From Actinomycetota bacterium (GTDB lineage Bacteria > Actinomycetota > Actinomycetes > Nanopelagicales > Nanopelagicaceae): 52,330 nucleotides of DNA. Within the stretch, counting starts at the first letter, position 1; each line of letters opens with the position of its first letter. This document shows positions 1 through 9,123 of this stretch, piece by piece. Under the pieces are notes generated by a model. That model saw nothing but the letters and a program-made list of their open reading frames with translations. It was not told the DNA's origin and made no database searches. Where the stretch lies: assembly GCA_009698845.1 (NCBI GenBank), contig WLPI01000003.1, positions 1 to 52,330 of the forward strand, written 5' to 3'. The translations under genes were made by a program, and so were the position numbers.

Positions 1-703
1 ATAGAACGATGTTTGCACCAGATGACTTGATCTTTGCAACAACTGATGACCAGTCTGCAGTCTTCTGAGCAACTGAGTCTGTTCCAACGATTGTGCCAAG
101 CTTCTTAGCTGTTGGTGTTACGTCGTTCTTGATAAGTGGAGCACCGTATGGTGACTGATCGTCAACCAAGAAGTACTTAGGATCCTTAACTCCGCTTGCG
201 CCGTAACGTGCAAGTGCTGGACCCTGGAATGAGTCGTTAGCAACAACGCGGTGGAACACTGGGAAGCCGTTTGACTTTGATTTACGGTTTGTAAGGTCAA
301 CAGCAGAAGCTGATGGTGCAACCATTGTTAGGCCAGCAGCCTTGTATGCAGGGAATGAGTTACGAGCTTCACCAGAACATGCTGTTCCGATAACGCCAAT
401 AATTGCCTTATCTGCAGCAACACCAGGAGCTACGTTTGCAGCAACTGTTCCGTCGCACTGTGCGTCAGCCTTAACAAGCTCAATCTTTGTCTTTGGGTTT
501 GTGCGGTTGTACTGATCAATAGCCCAGATAGCACCTGGAATCTGATCCTGACCAAGCGCAGCAGCTCCACCTGTAAGTGGGCCCATGTATGCAAGCTTTA
601 CTACCTTCTTTGTTGCTGCGTTCGCTGGTGCTGTTGCAACTGCACCAAGTGCAAGTGTTGCAGCAGCGGCAATTGCGAAGCCGCTTACGATCTTCTTGTT
701 CAT
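1..703 (-). CDS. livK: Branched-chain amino-acid ABC transporter substrate-binding protein (partial, C-terminus off window)
   Basis: About 234 codons are in the window and the reading frame is open to base 1, so the C-terminal part is missing. The ATG at 701-703 has a GGAAGG ribosome site 7-8 nt upstream. The N-terminus is a secretion signal: MNKK, a hydrophobic Ala/Leu stretch, then APANA-A as a likely signal peptidase site near residue 30. The mature part begins VVKLAYMGPLTGGAA and continues with an AIIGVIGTACSGEA stretch and DDQSPYGAP, typical of periplasmic-binding-fold type I (Leu/Ile/Val-binding) proteins. Family knowledge: it captures branched-chain amino acids or similar solutes for an ABC permease, which would lie beyond the edge. 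Codon choice is strongly biased (AAG, AAC, TTC, CTT and GTT dominate), unlike neighbouring genes, suggesting very high expression. Exact substrate is not determined. Confidence 0.88.
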   Translation of the reverse strand, partial: MNKKIVSGFAIAAAATLALGAVATAPANAATKKVVKLAYMGPLTGGAAALGQDQIPGAIWAIDQYNRTNPKTKIELVKADAQCDGTVAANVAPGVAADKAIIGVIGTACSGEARNSFPAYKAAGLTMVAPSASAVDLTNRKSKSNGFPVFHRVVANDSFQGPALARYGASGVKDPKYFLVDDQSPYGAPLIKNDVTPTAKKLGTIVGTDSVAQKTADWSSVVAKIKSSGANIVL

Positions 704-731
704 GTATTGCCTTCCTGTTTTGTCTTTCATG

Positions 732-784
732 TGTCCCGGGACAGGGAAGCCGCAATGGTAATGCTCAACCCCTAGTTGAGACAA
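732..784 (-). promoter_or_regulatory. Candidate livK promoter with inverted repeat and leader palindrome
   Basis: On the minus strand a -35-like TTGTCT (779-784) and a -10-like TACCAT (755-760) are 18 nt apart. The inverted repeat CTCAAC-TAGGG-GTTGAG (764-780) fills this spacer, where a repressor could act. The predicted 5' leader contains the perfect 12-bp palindrome TGTCCCGGGACA (732-743). Function is inferred from position only. Confidence 0.4.
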
Positions 785-849
785 GACAGAAAGGTCCTAA
801 TTCGCGCGTGGGAGGTTACTTTTTGATTACGAAAATGAGCAGTTTTGGC

Positions 850-1449
850 CTATTTATCGAGTGCGGCCTCTGGGGAGATGACGGCTTGGGCGACCTCTTT
901 CATAGTCAATCTACGGTCCATGGCAGCTCGTTGAATCCATGAAAATGCTTCGGGTTCTGAGAGGTTGAGGGCTTTCATCAATATTCCCTTTGCTCTGTCG
1001 ATGATTTTTCTTGTTTCAAGGCGTTCGTGAAGGTCTGCGACTTCCTCGGCAAGTGACCGCATTTGGGTATGTCTGCTGATTGCGATTTCAATTGCTGGAA
1101 CTAAATCCCCGATTGTAAATGGCTTAACAACATATGCCATGACACCAGCATCTCGCGCGCGATCGACAAGTTCTCGCTGGCTAAATGCAGTGAGCATTAA
1201 TACAGGTGCAATGGAAATGATTTTCTCTGCTGCTGAAATTCCATCAAGAACTGGCATCTTTACATCGAGAATTGCCAGATCTGGTTGATGTTCTGTTGCA
1301 AGAGCAATTGCTTCTTCACCGTTAGTTGCTTGTGCGATGACGTGATAACCGGCTTCTTCCAACATCTCAACTAAATCCATACGAATCAGAGCTTCATCCT
1401 CGGCAACGAGAATGCGCACCGGCGATTTCGTTGTTGCATCTTTGCTCAT
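850..1449 (-). CDS. pdtaR: ANTAR-domain response regulator (PdtaR-like RNA-binding antiterminator)
   Basis: 199 aa. Residues 11-125 form a receiver domain with the acidic group E17-D18-E19, phospho-acceptor D62 in LAILDVKMP, T87 in LMLTAF and K109 in VVKPF. Residues ~132-192 form an ANTAR domain (RSLAEEVADLHERLETRKII, then AKGILM and the EAFSWIQRAAMD helix), which in this family binds paired RNA hairpins and acts on transcription termination or translation after phosphorylation by a PdtaS-type kinase (not in this window). The ATG at 1447-1449 is only one base past the 3' end of the tRNA-Leu gene, so there is no room for an ordinary leader; GAGG in the tRNA acceptor stem sits 3 nt upstream. 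Either translation begins at a tRNA-processed leaderless end or the next GTG (codon 11) is used. Location between livK and pyk agrees with my recollection of other actinobacteria. Confidence 0.9.
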   Translation of the reverse strand: MSKDATTKSPVRILVAEDEALIRMDLVEMLEEAGYHVIAQATNGEEAIALATEHQPDLAILDVKMPVLDGISAAEKIISIAPVLMLTAFSQRELVDRARDAGVMAYVVKPFTIGDLVPAIEIAISRHTQMRSLAEEVADLHERLETRKIIDRAKGILMKALNLSEPEAFSWIQRAAMDRRLTMKEVAQAVISPEAALDK

Positions 1450-1450
1450 G

Positions 1451-1523
1451 TGCCTCGAGTCGGATTCGAACCGACACTATGCAGTGTTTGAGACTGCCCT
1501 CTCTACCGTTGGAGTACCGAGGC
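1451..1523 (-). tRNA. tRNA-Leu (anticodon CAA), short variable loop
   Basis: The minus-strand sequence folds into a 73-nt cloverleaf. The acceptor stem GCCTCGG pairs with TCGAGGC (one G-T), discriminator A73. The D arm is CTC/GAG with loop CAACGGTAGA. The anticodon stem GCAGT/ACTGC carries loop CTCAAAC, giving U33, anticodon CAA and A37. The variable region is ATAGT (5 nt). The T arm is GTCGG-TTCGAAT-CCGAC. CCA is not encoded. The anticodon reads UUG (Leu), and the 3-bp D stem, GGTAGA loop and A73 are leucine-like, but bacterial tRNA-Leu normally has a long class II variable arm, which is absent here. Amino-acid identity is therefore inferred from anticodon, discriminator and D arm. Confidence 0.88.
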
Positions 1524-1533
1524 GTACTCCCCT

Positions 1534-1566
1534 ATCTTATGCGAAGACTTGGTCGTATGCGAAGAC
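1534..1566 (-). promoter_or_regulatory. Candidate tRNA-Leu promoter with 11-bp direct repeat
   Basis: The 11-mer GTCTTCGCATA occurs twice on the minus strand (complements of 1556-1566 and 1538-1548), 18 nt apart. The second copy runs into TAAGAT (1534-1539), a good -10 hexamer, and TTCGCA of the first copy sits 18 nt upstream as a weak -35. Transcription would begin just before the tRNA 5' end at 1523. Confidence 0.4.
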
Positions 1567-1589
1567 AGGGCTGTAATCGAAATTTAAGT

Positions 1590-3029
1590 TTAACGGTACG
1601 CAGCAACTACGCCGTTTACAGCATCGCCTACCCTGTGAACGCGCATCGCATTTGTAGAGCCTGGGATTCCCGGAGGCGAACCAGCGACAATCATTACTGC
1701 CTCACCAATTTCCGCGCGCTTTCCTTCAATGAGCATTTTATCTGCCTGTAGAACCATCTCATCAGTGTGCTTCACCATTGGTGTTACTAACGGCTCAACT
1801 CCCCACGAGAGAGAAAGGCGGTTGTAGGTTCCAATTTCTGGAGTGATTGCAATAATTGGAATTGGTGAACGAAGTCTCGAAATACGTCGTGCTGAATCCC
1901 CTGATTGCGTAAAAGTAACAAGGTACTTTGCACCAACGATCTGACCAACTTCTGCAGCCGCTTTAGTAATTGCGCCACCCTTTGTACGTGGGTTATTTGT
2001 TAATGGACGAATTCGATCGAGACCAAGTTCTTCAGTGCGTTCGATAATGCGGGCCATAGTTTCAACTGCTTGAATCGCAAATTCACCGATAGACGTTTCA
2101 CCAGAGAGCATCAGAGCGTCTGCCCCATCCAGGACTGCATTTGCGCAATCGGTTGCTTCTGCGCGAGTAGGCGAAGAATTTGAAATCATGGAATCGAGCA
2201 TCTGCGTAGCGACAATTACAGGTTTAGCTGCATCGCGAGAGAGTTCTACGCATCGTTTCTGGACCATCGGAACATCTTCAATCGGAAGCTCTACGCCAAG
2301 ATCTCCTCGAGCAACCATGATGCCATCAAAAGCTGCAATGATTTCTACAAGATTATCAACTGCTTGCGGTTTCTCGATTTTAGCAATTACCGGAATGCGT
2401 ATTCCAACTTCATCCATAATTGCATGGACATCACTTACATCTGCGGCGTTTCGCACAAATGAAAGCGCAATAAAGTCTGCACCGGCGCGAAGCCCCCAGC
2501 GGAGATCATCTTCATCTTTTTCAGACATTGCAGGAACAGATACAGCTACCCCAGGTAAGTTGATTCCTTTGTTATTGCTCACCACACCGGGTTGAATGCA
2601 TTTTGTAATCACATCGTTGCCCTTGACTTCAATAACTTCGACAGTCACTTTTCCATCATCAATCAGGATGCGATCGCCAACTTTGCAATCTCCTGGGAGG
2701 CCTTTATATGTCGTTCCTACACGATCCTTTGTGCCTGCAACTTCATCGGTTGTGATTGTGAAGATATCTCCACGAGCTAGTTCATGGGGGCCATTTTCAA
2801 AACGTGCTAAACGAATCTTTGGACCCTGAAGGTCAACAAGGACTGCAACAGCTTTGCCTGCTTCTTTGGCTGCCGCACGCACATTATTGAGTCGAAGCTG
2901 GTGCTCTTCATAAGACCCGTGGGAAAGATTCAAGCGCGCCATATTCATGCCAGCTGCAATGAGTTCCTTCACTTTCTCTGGAGACTCAACTGCTGGACCC
3001 ATGGTGCAAACTATTTTCGCGCGGCGCAT
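1590..3029 (-). CDS. pyk: Pyruvate kinase
   Basis: 479 aa, normal bacterial length. It converts phosphoenolpyruvate and ADP to pyruvate and ATP, the last step of glycolysis, in the cytoplasm. R32, N34 and S36 of the ARLNLSHG motif bind nucleotide and K+. The B domain spans about residues 72-165. The signature IAKIEKPQAVDN holds catalytic K217 and E219, and MVARGDLGVELP (238-249) gives metal-binding D243. The C-terminal regulatory domain begins near residue 345. It starts at ATG 3027-3029, 39 nt after gltD, and ends 66 nt before the tRNA-Leu gene. TAAGGT lies exactly 6 nt before the ATG and could be a -10 box for a leaderless mRNA, although its AAGG could also be a ribosome site; co-transcription with gltBD is also possible. 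Confidence 0.97.
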   Translation of the reverse strand: MRRAKIVCTMGPAVESPEKVKELIAAGMNMARLNLSHGSYEEHQLRLNNVRAAAKEAGKAVAVLVDLQGPKIRLARFENGPHELARGDIFTITTDEVAGTKDRVGTTYKGLPGDCKVGDRILIDDGKVTVEVIEVKGNDVITKCIQPGVVSNNKGINLPGVAVSVPAMSEKDEDDLRWGLRAGADFIALSFVRNAADVSDVHAIMDEVGIRIPVIAKIEKPQAVDNLVEIIAAFDGIMVARGDLGVELPIEDVPMVQKRCVELSRDAAKPVIVATQMLDSMISNSSPTRAEATDCANAVLDGADALMLSGETSIGEFAIQAVETMARIIERTEELGLDRIRPLTNNPRTKGGAITKAAAEVGQIVGAKYLVTFTQSGDSARRISRLRSPIPIIAITPEIGTYNRLSLSWGVEPLVTPMVKHTDEMVLQADKMLIEGKRAEIGEAVMIVAGSPPGIPGSTNAMRVHRVGDAVNGVVAAYR

Positions 3030-3035
3030 ATGACT

Positions 3036-3041
3036 ACCTTA
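3036..3041 (-). promoter_or_regulatory. Possible -10 box for leaderless pyk mRNA
   Basis: TAAGGT on the minus strand is followed by 6 nt and then the pyk ATG (3027-3029). This spacing puts the transcription start at or beside the start codon. No good -35 is seen, and the AAGGT could equally be a Shine-Dalgarno site. Confidence 0.3.
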
Positions 3042-3068
3042 TCTTTGCTTGTTGTGTACTAACCAGTT

Positions 3069-4523
3069 CTAAACGGTTAATGATCGGGTTGTTGGTTCAA
3101 TCGGTGAATGTAGTTGAGTCTCTCCGGCAAGATAACGATCTACAGCTGCAGCAGCAGAACGGCCTTCTGCAATAGCCCAGACAATGAGTGATTGGCCACG
3201 ACCAGCATCACCAGCGACGAAAATTCCTTCTTCTGAAGATTGGAAATTTTCATCTCGTTTAATATTTCCGCGCTCATCAAGTGCTACTTCTAGCTGATCG
3301 ATGAGTGCTGATTTTTCTGGTCCAGTGAATCCCATTGCAAGAAATACGAAATCTGCAGGAATCTCTTTCTCTGTTCCAGGAACTGGTTCAAACTTACCGT
3401 TCTCGAACTTCGTTTCAATAATTTTCAGAGCCTTTAGGTTTCCATTTCCATCACCCACGAACTCTTGTGTGCTTACAGAAAAGACTCGATTATCAAGTTC
3501 TTCGTGTGCACTAGAAACGCGGTAAATCATTGGGTACGTTGGCCAAGGTTGTGCAGATGGACGCTCTTCAGTTGGGCGAGGCATGATTTCTAGTTGAGTA
3601 ACACTTGCAGCTCCTTGGCGAACTGAAGTGCCAAGACAATCTGCACCAGTATCTCCGCCACCCAGAATCACAACGTGCTTTCCGGCAACATTGATAGGCG
3701 GTTCTTTAACTTCACCAAGTGCTTGCTTATTGCCCCATGGTAGAAATTCCATCGCTTGATAAACACCTTTATTATCGCGACCAGGAATTGAAATATCGCG
3801 CCACTGTGTAGCGCCAATAGATAAAACGATTGCATCGTACTTAGTACGCAACTGAGATCCTGTCAGATCAACTCCGACATTTACACCTGGGCGGAATCGA
3901 GTTCCCTCTTGTTCCATCTGTGTAAGTCTGCGATCTACGATGTGCTTCTCCATTTTGAACTCTGGAATTCCGTAGCGAAGTAGACCGCCAATTTTTTCTG
4001 CGCGCTCATAGACAGCGACTGTATGGCCGGCGCGAGTAAGTTGTTGTGCTGCTGCGAGACCTGCTGGTCCAGAACCGATAACAGCAACGGTTTTACCTGA
4101 GAGACGATCTGGCGCGAGCGGTTTGACGTTATTTGCATCGAAGGCTTCTTCAATTGTGCGAAGTTCAATCTGCTTAATTGTGACTGCATCGCGGTTGATA
4201 CCGACAACGCAAGCAGTTTCGCACGGTGCTGGGCAGAGACGACCAGTAAATTCTGGGAAGTTATTGGTTGCGTGAAGACGATCGATTGCTTCGTTCTTAT
4301 CCCCGCGCCACATTAAGTCATTCCACTCGGGAATGAGATTTCCTAGCGGGCACCCAGAGTGACAGAAAGGAATTCCACAGTCCATGCAGCGCCCTGCTTG
4401 CTTCTGCAAGTGCTCGATGGATTGCGGTTCATAGACTTCACGCCAATCTTGAATACGCACATCAACTGGGCGCCTCTTAGGAGTCTCTCGAGGAGTATTC
4501 ATAAATCCTTTTGGATCAGCCAT
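3069..4523 (-). CDS. gltD: Glutamate synthase (NADPH) small subunit
   Basis: 484 aa from the ATG at 4521-4523. GGAGG lies 9 nt upstream inside gltB, which supports this start; an in-frame TTG three codons earlier directly abuts GGAGG and is unlikely. The subunit supplies electrons from NADPH through FAD and iron-sulfur clusters to GltB. The N-terminal cysteines C46, C49, C54, C58 and C97, C101, C105 fit the two low-potential 4Fe-4S clusters. The FAD-binding [12 protein letters not shown] and NADPH-binding [11 protein letters not shown] segments follow, with the C-terminal FAD motif [17 protein letters not shown]. Its start overlaps the gltB stop by 8 nt, so the two are translationally coupled and made together. 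Confidence 0.97.
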   Translation of the reverse strand: MADPKGFMNTPRETPKRRPVDVRIQDWREVYEPQSIEHLQKQAGRCMDCGIPFCHSGCPLGNLIPEWNDLMWRGDKNEAIDRLHATNNFPEFTGRLCPAPCETACVVGINRDAVTIKQIELRTIEEAFDANNVKPLAPDRLSGKTVAVIGSGPAGLAAAQQLTRAGHTVAVYERAEKIGGLLRYGIPEFKMEKHIVDRRLTQMEQEGTRFRPGVNVGVDLTGSQLRTKYDAIVLSIGATQWRDISIPGRDNKGVYQAMEFLPWGNKQALGEVKEPPINVAGKHVVILGGGDTGADCLGTSVRQGAASVTQLEIMPRPTEERPSAQPWPTYPMIYRVSSAHEELDNRVFSVSTQEFVGDGNGNLKALKIIETKFENGKFEPVPGTEKEIPADFVFLAMGFTGPEKSALIDQLEVALDERGNIKRDENFQSSEEGIFVAGDAGRGQSLIVWAIAEGRSAAAAVDRYLAGETQLHSPIEPTTRSLTV

Positions 4524-7500
4524 TTGCTGCAACCTCCATTATGTATTCATCCACTGGTAAGCCTTCGCGGTTAGCTTTCTCAATTGCTTCAAGAACTCGG
4601 GCGTAGTCACGCGGCATAATCAGTGAGAATCTCGACAGTTGTGCATCCCAATTCTTCAAGAGATTATCGGCAACGACCGAACCTGTTTCAACATAGAAGG
4701 AAGAAACTAGTCCACGCAATATTTCTTTCTGATCTGCTGGGACTGCAAGTACATCCACCATTTCAGCATTGACAACAGCTGTGTCAAGGTCGAGCACGAA
4801 TGCGCGACCACCTGACATGCCTGCTGCAATGTTTCTCCCAGTGCGACCAAGAATTACTACGGTTCCACCAGTCATGTATTCGAGTGCGTGATCACCGACA
4901 CCTTCAACGATTGCTATAGCTCCTGAGTTTCGAACACAGAACCGCTCACCAGCGAGACCTCTGATGAAGATTTCTCCCGAGGTGGCGCCATAACCGATAA
5001 CGTTTCCAGCAATCACATTCTGCTCTGAAACAAATGTTGCCTTCTCATCTGGTCGAACAACAACGCGTCCACCTGAAATGCCCTTTCCAACGTAGTCATT
5101 GGCATCTCCGTAGAGACGAAGTGCAAGTCCTTGGGGAATAAATGCGCCCAATGATTGTCCAGCCGAACCGTGAAGTGTCACATCGATAGTTCCAGCAGGA
5201 AGTCCCACTGCGCCATACCGACGAGTGATTTCTGCACCCAGCATTGTTCCGACTGTGCGGTTGACGTTGCGTACGGGAAGATCGATACGTACCGACTCAC
5301 CTTTTTCAAGTGCTGCCTTGGAAAGATCGATTAATTGATTATCAAGTGCTGCAGTTAAGCCATGATCTTGCGTAGTGGTGTTGTGCAACGGTGAATCAAC
5401 TTCTGGTCGCACAAGGAGTGGCGAGAGATCGAGCCCACTTGCTTTCCAATGGTTAACAGCGTCCCGTGTATCGAGATATTCCACGTGACCAATTGCTTCT
5501 AAGAGCGTTTTGAAACCAAGTGATGCCAAGATTTCTCGAACTTCTTCGGCAATGTATTCAAAGAAAGTTTCTACAAATTCTGGCTTGCCTGTGAACTTCT
5601 TACGCAGCTCAGGGTTCTGTGTTGCGACACCAACAGGGCATGTATCTAAGTGACATACGCGCATCATGATGCAACCAGAAACAACTAGTGGAGCTGTAGC
5701 AAATCCGTATTCCTCGGCACCAAGTAGAGCTGCGATAACGACATCGCGGCCTGTCTTTAACTGACCATCCGCCTGCACGACGATTCTGTCGCGTAATTTA
5801 TTGAGTAGAAGAGTCTGTTGAGTCTCAGCTAAGCCGAGCTCCCATGGTGCACCTGCATGCTTGAGTGATGTCAGTGGAGATGCTCCGGTACCGCCATCAT
5901 GACCAGAAATAAGCACCACATCAGCATGTGCCTTAGATACACCTGCAGCAACGGTTCCAACACCAACTTCGGCAACCAGTTTTACGTGAACGCGCGCATC
6001 CTTATTTGCATTCTTTAAATCGTGGATGAGCTGCGCTAAGTCTTCGATTGAATAAATATCGTGATGAGGAGGCGGTGAAATTAGTCCTACACCCGGAGTC
6101 GAATATCGTGCCTTAGCAACCCATGGATAAACCTTGTACCCAGGAAGCTGTCCACCTTCACCAGGCTTTGCACCCTGTGCGATTTTGATTTGAATATCTG
6201 TTGCGTTAATCAAGTAATTACTTGTTACTCCAAAACGCCCCGAAGCAACTTGCTTAATAGCACTCTTCTTCGAGTCACCGTTAGGCATTGGAATAAATCG
6301 TGCAGGATCTTCTCCGCCTTCACCTGTATTGGATTTGGCTCCAAGACGGTTCATTGCGATAGCGAGAGTCTCGTGCACCTCTTGAGAAACTGAACCGTAA
6401 GACATTGCTCCGGTAGAGAAGCGTTTCACAATCTCTGAAATTGGTTCTACTTCGTCGATAGAAATTGGCGCGCGTTCGCCCTCTTTAAACTTAAAGAGTC
6501 CTCGAAGAGTCATGAGCGTCTTGCTCTGGTCATTAACCTGATCTGTGTAACGCTTAAAGATGTCATAACGCTTATTGCGTGTTGAGTGCTGCAAGGCGAA
6601 AACTGTCTCAGGGTTAAAAAGATGTGGTTCGCCATCACGTCGCCACTGGTATTCGCCACCTACTGCAAGTCGCTTCGCACCAGGAATTTCTCCGCCGACT
6701 GGATATGCAAAGTGATGGCGCTTAATTGTCTCTTCAGCAATCACATCGAGATCAACGCCACCTAAGCGAGATGTGGTGCCCACGAAGAACTCGTCGACAA
6801 CATTCTGCGCAATACCAATTGCTTCAAAAACCTGCGCTCCGGTATAGGAAGCGATAGTTGAGATGCCCATCTTCGACATTACTTTCAGCACACCTTTACC
6901 TAACGCCTTGATGACGTTACGTACTGCCTTTTCTGGAGTAATTCCAGTAATGACTCCTTGATTAACTAAATCTTCAGCAGTCTCCATTACAAGGTACGGG
7001 TTAACCGCAGCTGCGCCATATCCAATGAGAAGTGCAACATGGTGCACTTCTCTGACATCGCCTGCCTCTACAACGAGGCCTACCTTTGTGCGAGTCTTTT
7101 CTCGAATCAAATGGTGATGCACTGCAGCTGTCAGAAGTAATGAAGGAATTGGGCAATCTTCTGCATCGCCATCACGATCAGAGAGAACAATGACGCGCGC
7201 ACCTTCGGTGATCGCATCGGAGACTTCCTTTTTAATTTCTTCAAGACGCTTACGTAGAGTGTTGCCATCGCCAGTTACTGGGAAAAGACCACGCACTACA
7301 TATGACTGAAGCCCTGGATAGTCGTCATCAGCGTTAACGTGAATTATCTTCGCAAGTTCATCATTATCGATAACTGGAAATGCAATAGAGATTTGCTTAC
7401 AGGACTCTGGGCCAGGATCGAGCAAATTATGCTCTGGACCAATTGATCCACCAAGGCTTGTTACCAACTCCTCGCGAATTGCATCAAGCGGTGGATTTGT

Positions 7501-9033
7501 CACTTGAGCAAATAGCTGAGTGAAATAATCAAATAGTAGGCGCGGCTTAGCAGAGAGTGCTGCAATTGGAGTATCGGTTCCCATAGAACCAAGTGCTTCT
7601 CCCCCGCCTTTTGCCATTGGGGTCACAAGAATCTTGATTTCTTCCTCTGTATATCCGAAAGCTTTCTGTCTGCGTATTACAGATTTGTGCGGATAAATAA
7701 TGTGCTCACGTGAAGGAAGATCGGAAAGTTTGATCATTCCATCTGCAATCCACTTTCCATACGGTGCAGACTCTGCCAATGAATCCTTGATCTCATCATC
7801 TTCAATAATGCGACCAGCTTCGATATCTACTAAGAACATCTTTCCTGGTTGCAAACGTCCCTTACGAACAATCTTCTCTGCTGCGAAGTCAAGAACTCCA
7901 ACTTCGGATGCAAGAACAACAATGCCATCATCTGTTACCCAGAAGCGAGATGGACGAAGTCCGTTGCGATCAAGTACTGCGCCTACTTGGTGACCATCGG
8001 TAAATGTCACACACGCTGGACCATCCCATGGCTCCATTAATGATGCGTGGAATGCATAGAAGTCGCGACGCTTGGCAGACATTGTTGCGTGGTTCTCCCA
8101 AGCCTCGGGAATCATCATCAACACTGCATGTGGAAGTGAACGACCACCGAGATAGAGAAGTTCTAGAACTTCATCGAAAGAAGCTGAATCAGAACCTGAC
8201 ATTTCAACAATCGGAAAAAGTCTCTTTAAGTCCCCACCGATGAGATCGCTTGCTAATAAAGATTCACGTGCGCGCATCCAGTTACGGTTTCCCTTAACTG
8301 TATTGATTTCACCATTGTGTGCGATGAAGCGATAGGGGTGGGCCAGCGGCCATGATGGAAATGTGTTGGTAGAAAAACGTGAGTGCACGAGTGCAAGTGG
8401 TGAAACAACGCGAACATCGCTGAGGTCTGGGAAGAATTCTTCGAGCTGACCAGTAGTAAGCATTCCCTTGTAGACAATTGTTTGGGATGAAAGCGAAGGA
8501 AAATACAGATCGAGGGTGTGCTCTGCACGCTTACGTAGAGCAAACACTAAACGGTCAAGCACAATTCCAGACTCATTATTCTTTCCAGCAACAAAGAGTT
8601 GTTCGAACTTTGGCATGACAGAAAGTGCAGTCTTGCCCAGCGATTTCGAATTAACTGGGAGCTCGCGCCAACCAAGAACTGTAAGTCCTTCTTCATTTGC
8701 AAGTTTTTCAATATCAGCACGAACTTCGGCGCCCTGGGCAATAAATGCAATTCCTGTTGCATATGAGCCCTCAGTAGGAAGTTCAAATTTAGTTTCTGCA
8801 CGATAAAAGGCATCCGGAACACGAATCAGAATTCCAGCACCATCACCACTATCTGGTTCAGCACCTGAAGCACCACGATGTTCAAGATTGCGAAGTGCGG
8901 TGAGAGCTTTTTCAACAATGTCGTGAGTGGCAATTTTATTTAGGGTAGCAACCATCGCAACGCCGCATGCATCGTGTTCTTGAGCAGGATCGTAGAGTCC
9001 CTGCGCTGCGGGGTAATTAGATGAAAGTGCCAT
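4516..9033 (-). CDS. gltB: Glutamate synthase (NADPH) large subunit
   Basis: 1505 aa, full family length. It transfers the amide of glutamine to 2-oxoglutarate to give two glutamates, the assimilation half of the GS-GOGAT cycle. Domains in order: type II glutamine amidotransferase (residues 23-~430; nucleophile C23 in HDACGVAM after a 22-residue propeptide), central domain, FMN-binding synthase barrel (~800-1180) and the C-terminal beta-helix GXGXG domain (~1250-1480). The 3Fe-4S cysteines are C1121, C1127 and C1132 (C-x5-C-x4-C). The ribosome site AAAGGA is 8-9 nt before ATG 9031-9033 and sits in an inverted repeat that could mask it. gltD follows with an 8-nt overlap. Confidence 0.97.
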   Translation of the reverse strand: MALSSNYPAAQGLYDPAQEHDACGVAMVATLNKIATHDIVEKALTALRNLEHRGASGAEPDSGDGAGILIRVPDAFYRAETKFELPTEGSYATGIAFIAQGAEVRADIEKLANEEGLTVLGWRELPVNSKSLGKTALSVMPKFEQLFVAGKNNESGIVLDRLVFALRKRAEHTLDLYFPSLSSQTIVYKGMLTTGQLEEFFPDLSDVRVVSPLALVHSRFSTNTFPSWPLAHPYRFIAHNGEINTVKGNRNWMRARESLLASDLIGGDLKRLFPIVEMSGSDSASFDEVLELLYLGGRSLPHAVLMMIPEAWENHATMSAKRRDFYAFHASLMEPWDGPACVTFTDGHQVGAVLDRNGLRPSRFWVTDDGIVVLASEVGVLDFAAEKIVRKGRLQPGKMFLVDIEAGRIIEDDEIKDSLAESAPYGKWIADGMIKLSDLPSREHIIYPHKSVIRRQKAFGYTEEEIKILVTPMAKGGGEALGSMGTDTPIAALSAKPRLLFDYFTQLFAQVTNPPLDAIREELVTSLGGSIGPEHNLLDPGPESCKQISIAFPVIDNDELAKIIHVNADDDYPGLQSYVVRGLFPVTGDGNTLRKRLEEIKKEVSDAITEGARVIVLSDRDGDAEDCPIPSLLLTAAVHHHLIREKTRTKVGLVVEAGDVREVHHVALLIGYGAAAVNPYLVMETAEDLVNQGVITGITPEKAVRNVIKALGKGVLKVMSKMGISTIASYTGAQVFEAIGIAQNVVDEFFVGTTSRLGGVDLDVIAEETIKRHHFAYPVGGEIPGAKRLAVGGEYQWRRDGEPHLFNPETVFALQHSTRNKRYDIFKRYTDQVNDQSKTLMTLRGLFKFKEGERAPISIDEVEPISEIVKRFSTGAMSYGSVSQEVHETLAIAMNRLGAKSNTGEGGEDPARFIPMPNGDSKKSAIKQVASGRFGVTSNYLINATDIQIKIAQGAKPGEGGQLPGYKVYPWVAKARYSTPGVGLISPPPHHDIYSIEDLAQLIHDLKNANKDARVHVKLVAEVGVGTVAAGVSKAHADVVLISGHDGGTGASPLTSLKHAGAPWELGLAETQQTLLLNKLRDRIVVQADGQLKTGRDVVIAALLGAEEYGFATAPLVVSGCIMMRVCHLDTCPVGVATQNPELRKKFTGKPEFVETFFEYIAEEVREILASLGFKTLLEAIGHVEYLDTRDAVNHWKASGLDLSPLLVRPEVDSPLHNTTTQDHGLTAALDNQLIDLSKAALEKGESVRIDLPVRNVNRTVGTMLGAEITRRYGAVGLPAGTIDVTLHGSAGQSLGAFIPQGLALRLYGDANDYVGKGISGGRVVVRPDEKATFVSEQNVIAGNVIGYGATSGEIFIRGLAGERFCVRNSGAIAIVEGVGDHALEYMTGGTVVILGRTGRNIAAGMSGGRAFVLDLDTAVVNAEMVDVLAVPADQKEILRGLVSSFYVETGSVVADNLLKNWDAQLSRFSLIMPRDYARVLEAIEKANREGLPVDEYIMEVAANG

Positions 9034-9039
9034 AACCCG

Positions 9040-9071
9040 TTGTCCTTTTTATTTGAATTGCAAAGGGACAA
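9040..9071 (-). promoter_or_regulatory. Inverted repeat that could sequester the gltB ribosome site
   Basis: In the gltB leader, TTGTCCCTTT (complement of 9062-9071) can pair with AAAAGGACAA (complement of 9040-9049) at 9 of 10 positions around a 12-nt loop. The 3' arm contains the AAAGGA ribosome site for gltB. This may control translation; no ligand or partner is evident. Confidence 0.4.
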
Positions 9072-9123
9072 CATTGGCCCGACTAGATATGTGTTACTGG
9101 AGAAAGGGTAGCAAGGGGGTGGG

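Noticed and set aside
704-849. ANTAR target hairpins in the livK leader
   Set aside because: The regulator next door suggested looking for paired hexanucleotide-loop hairpins; the two dyads here have 5-nt or no loops.
1472-1490. Class II variable arm for the tRNA (CACT-GCAT-AGTG hairpin)
   Set aside because: That pairing destroys the anticodon stem GCAGT/ACTGC and leaves no proper anticodon loop.
4524-4532. Earlier TTG start for gltD
   Set aside because: The GGAGG ribosome site abuts it directly, while the ATG at 4521-4523 has proper 9-nt spacing.
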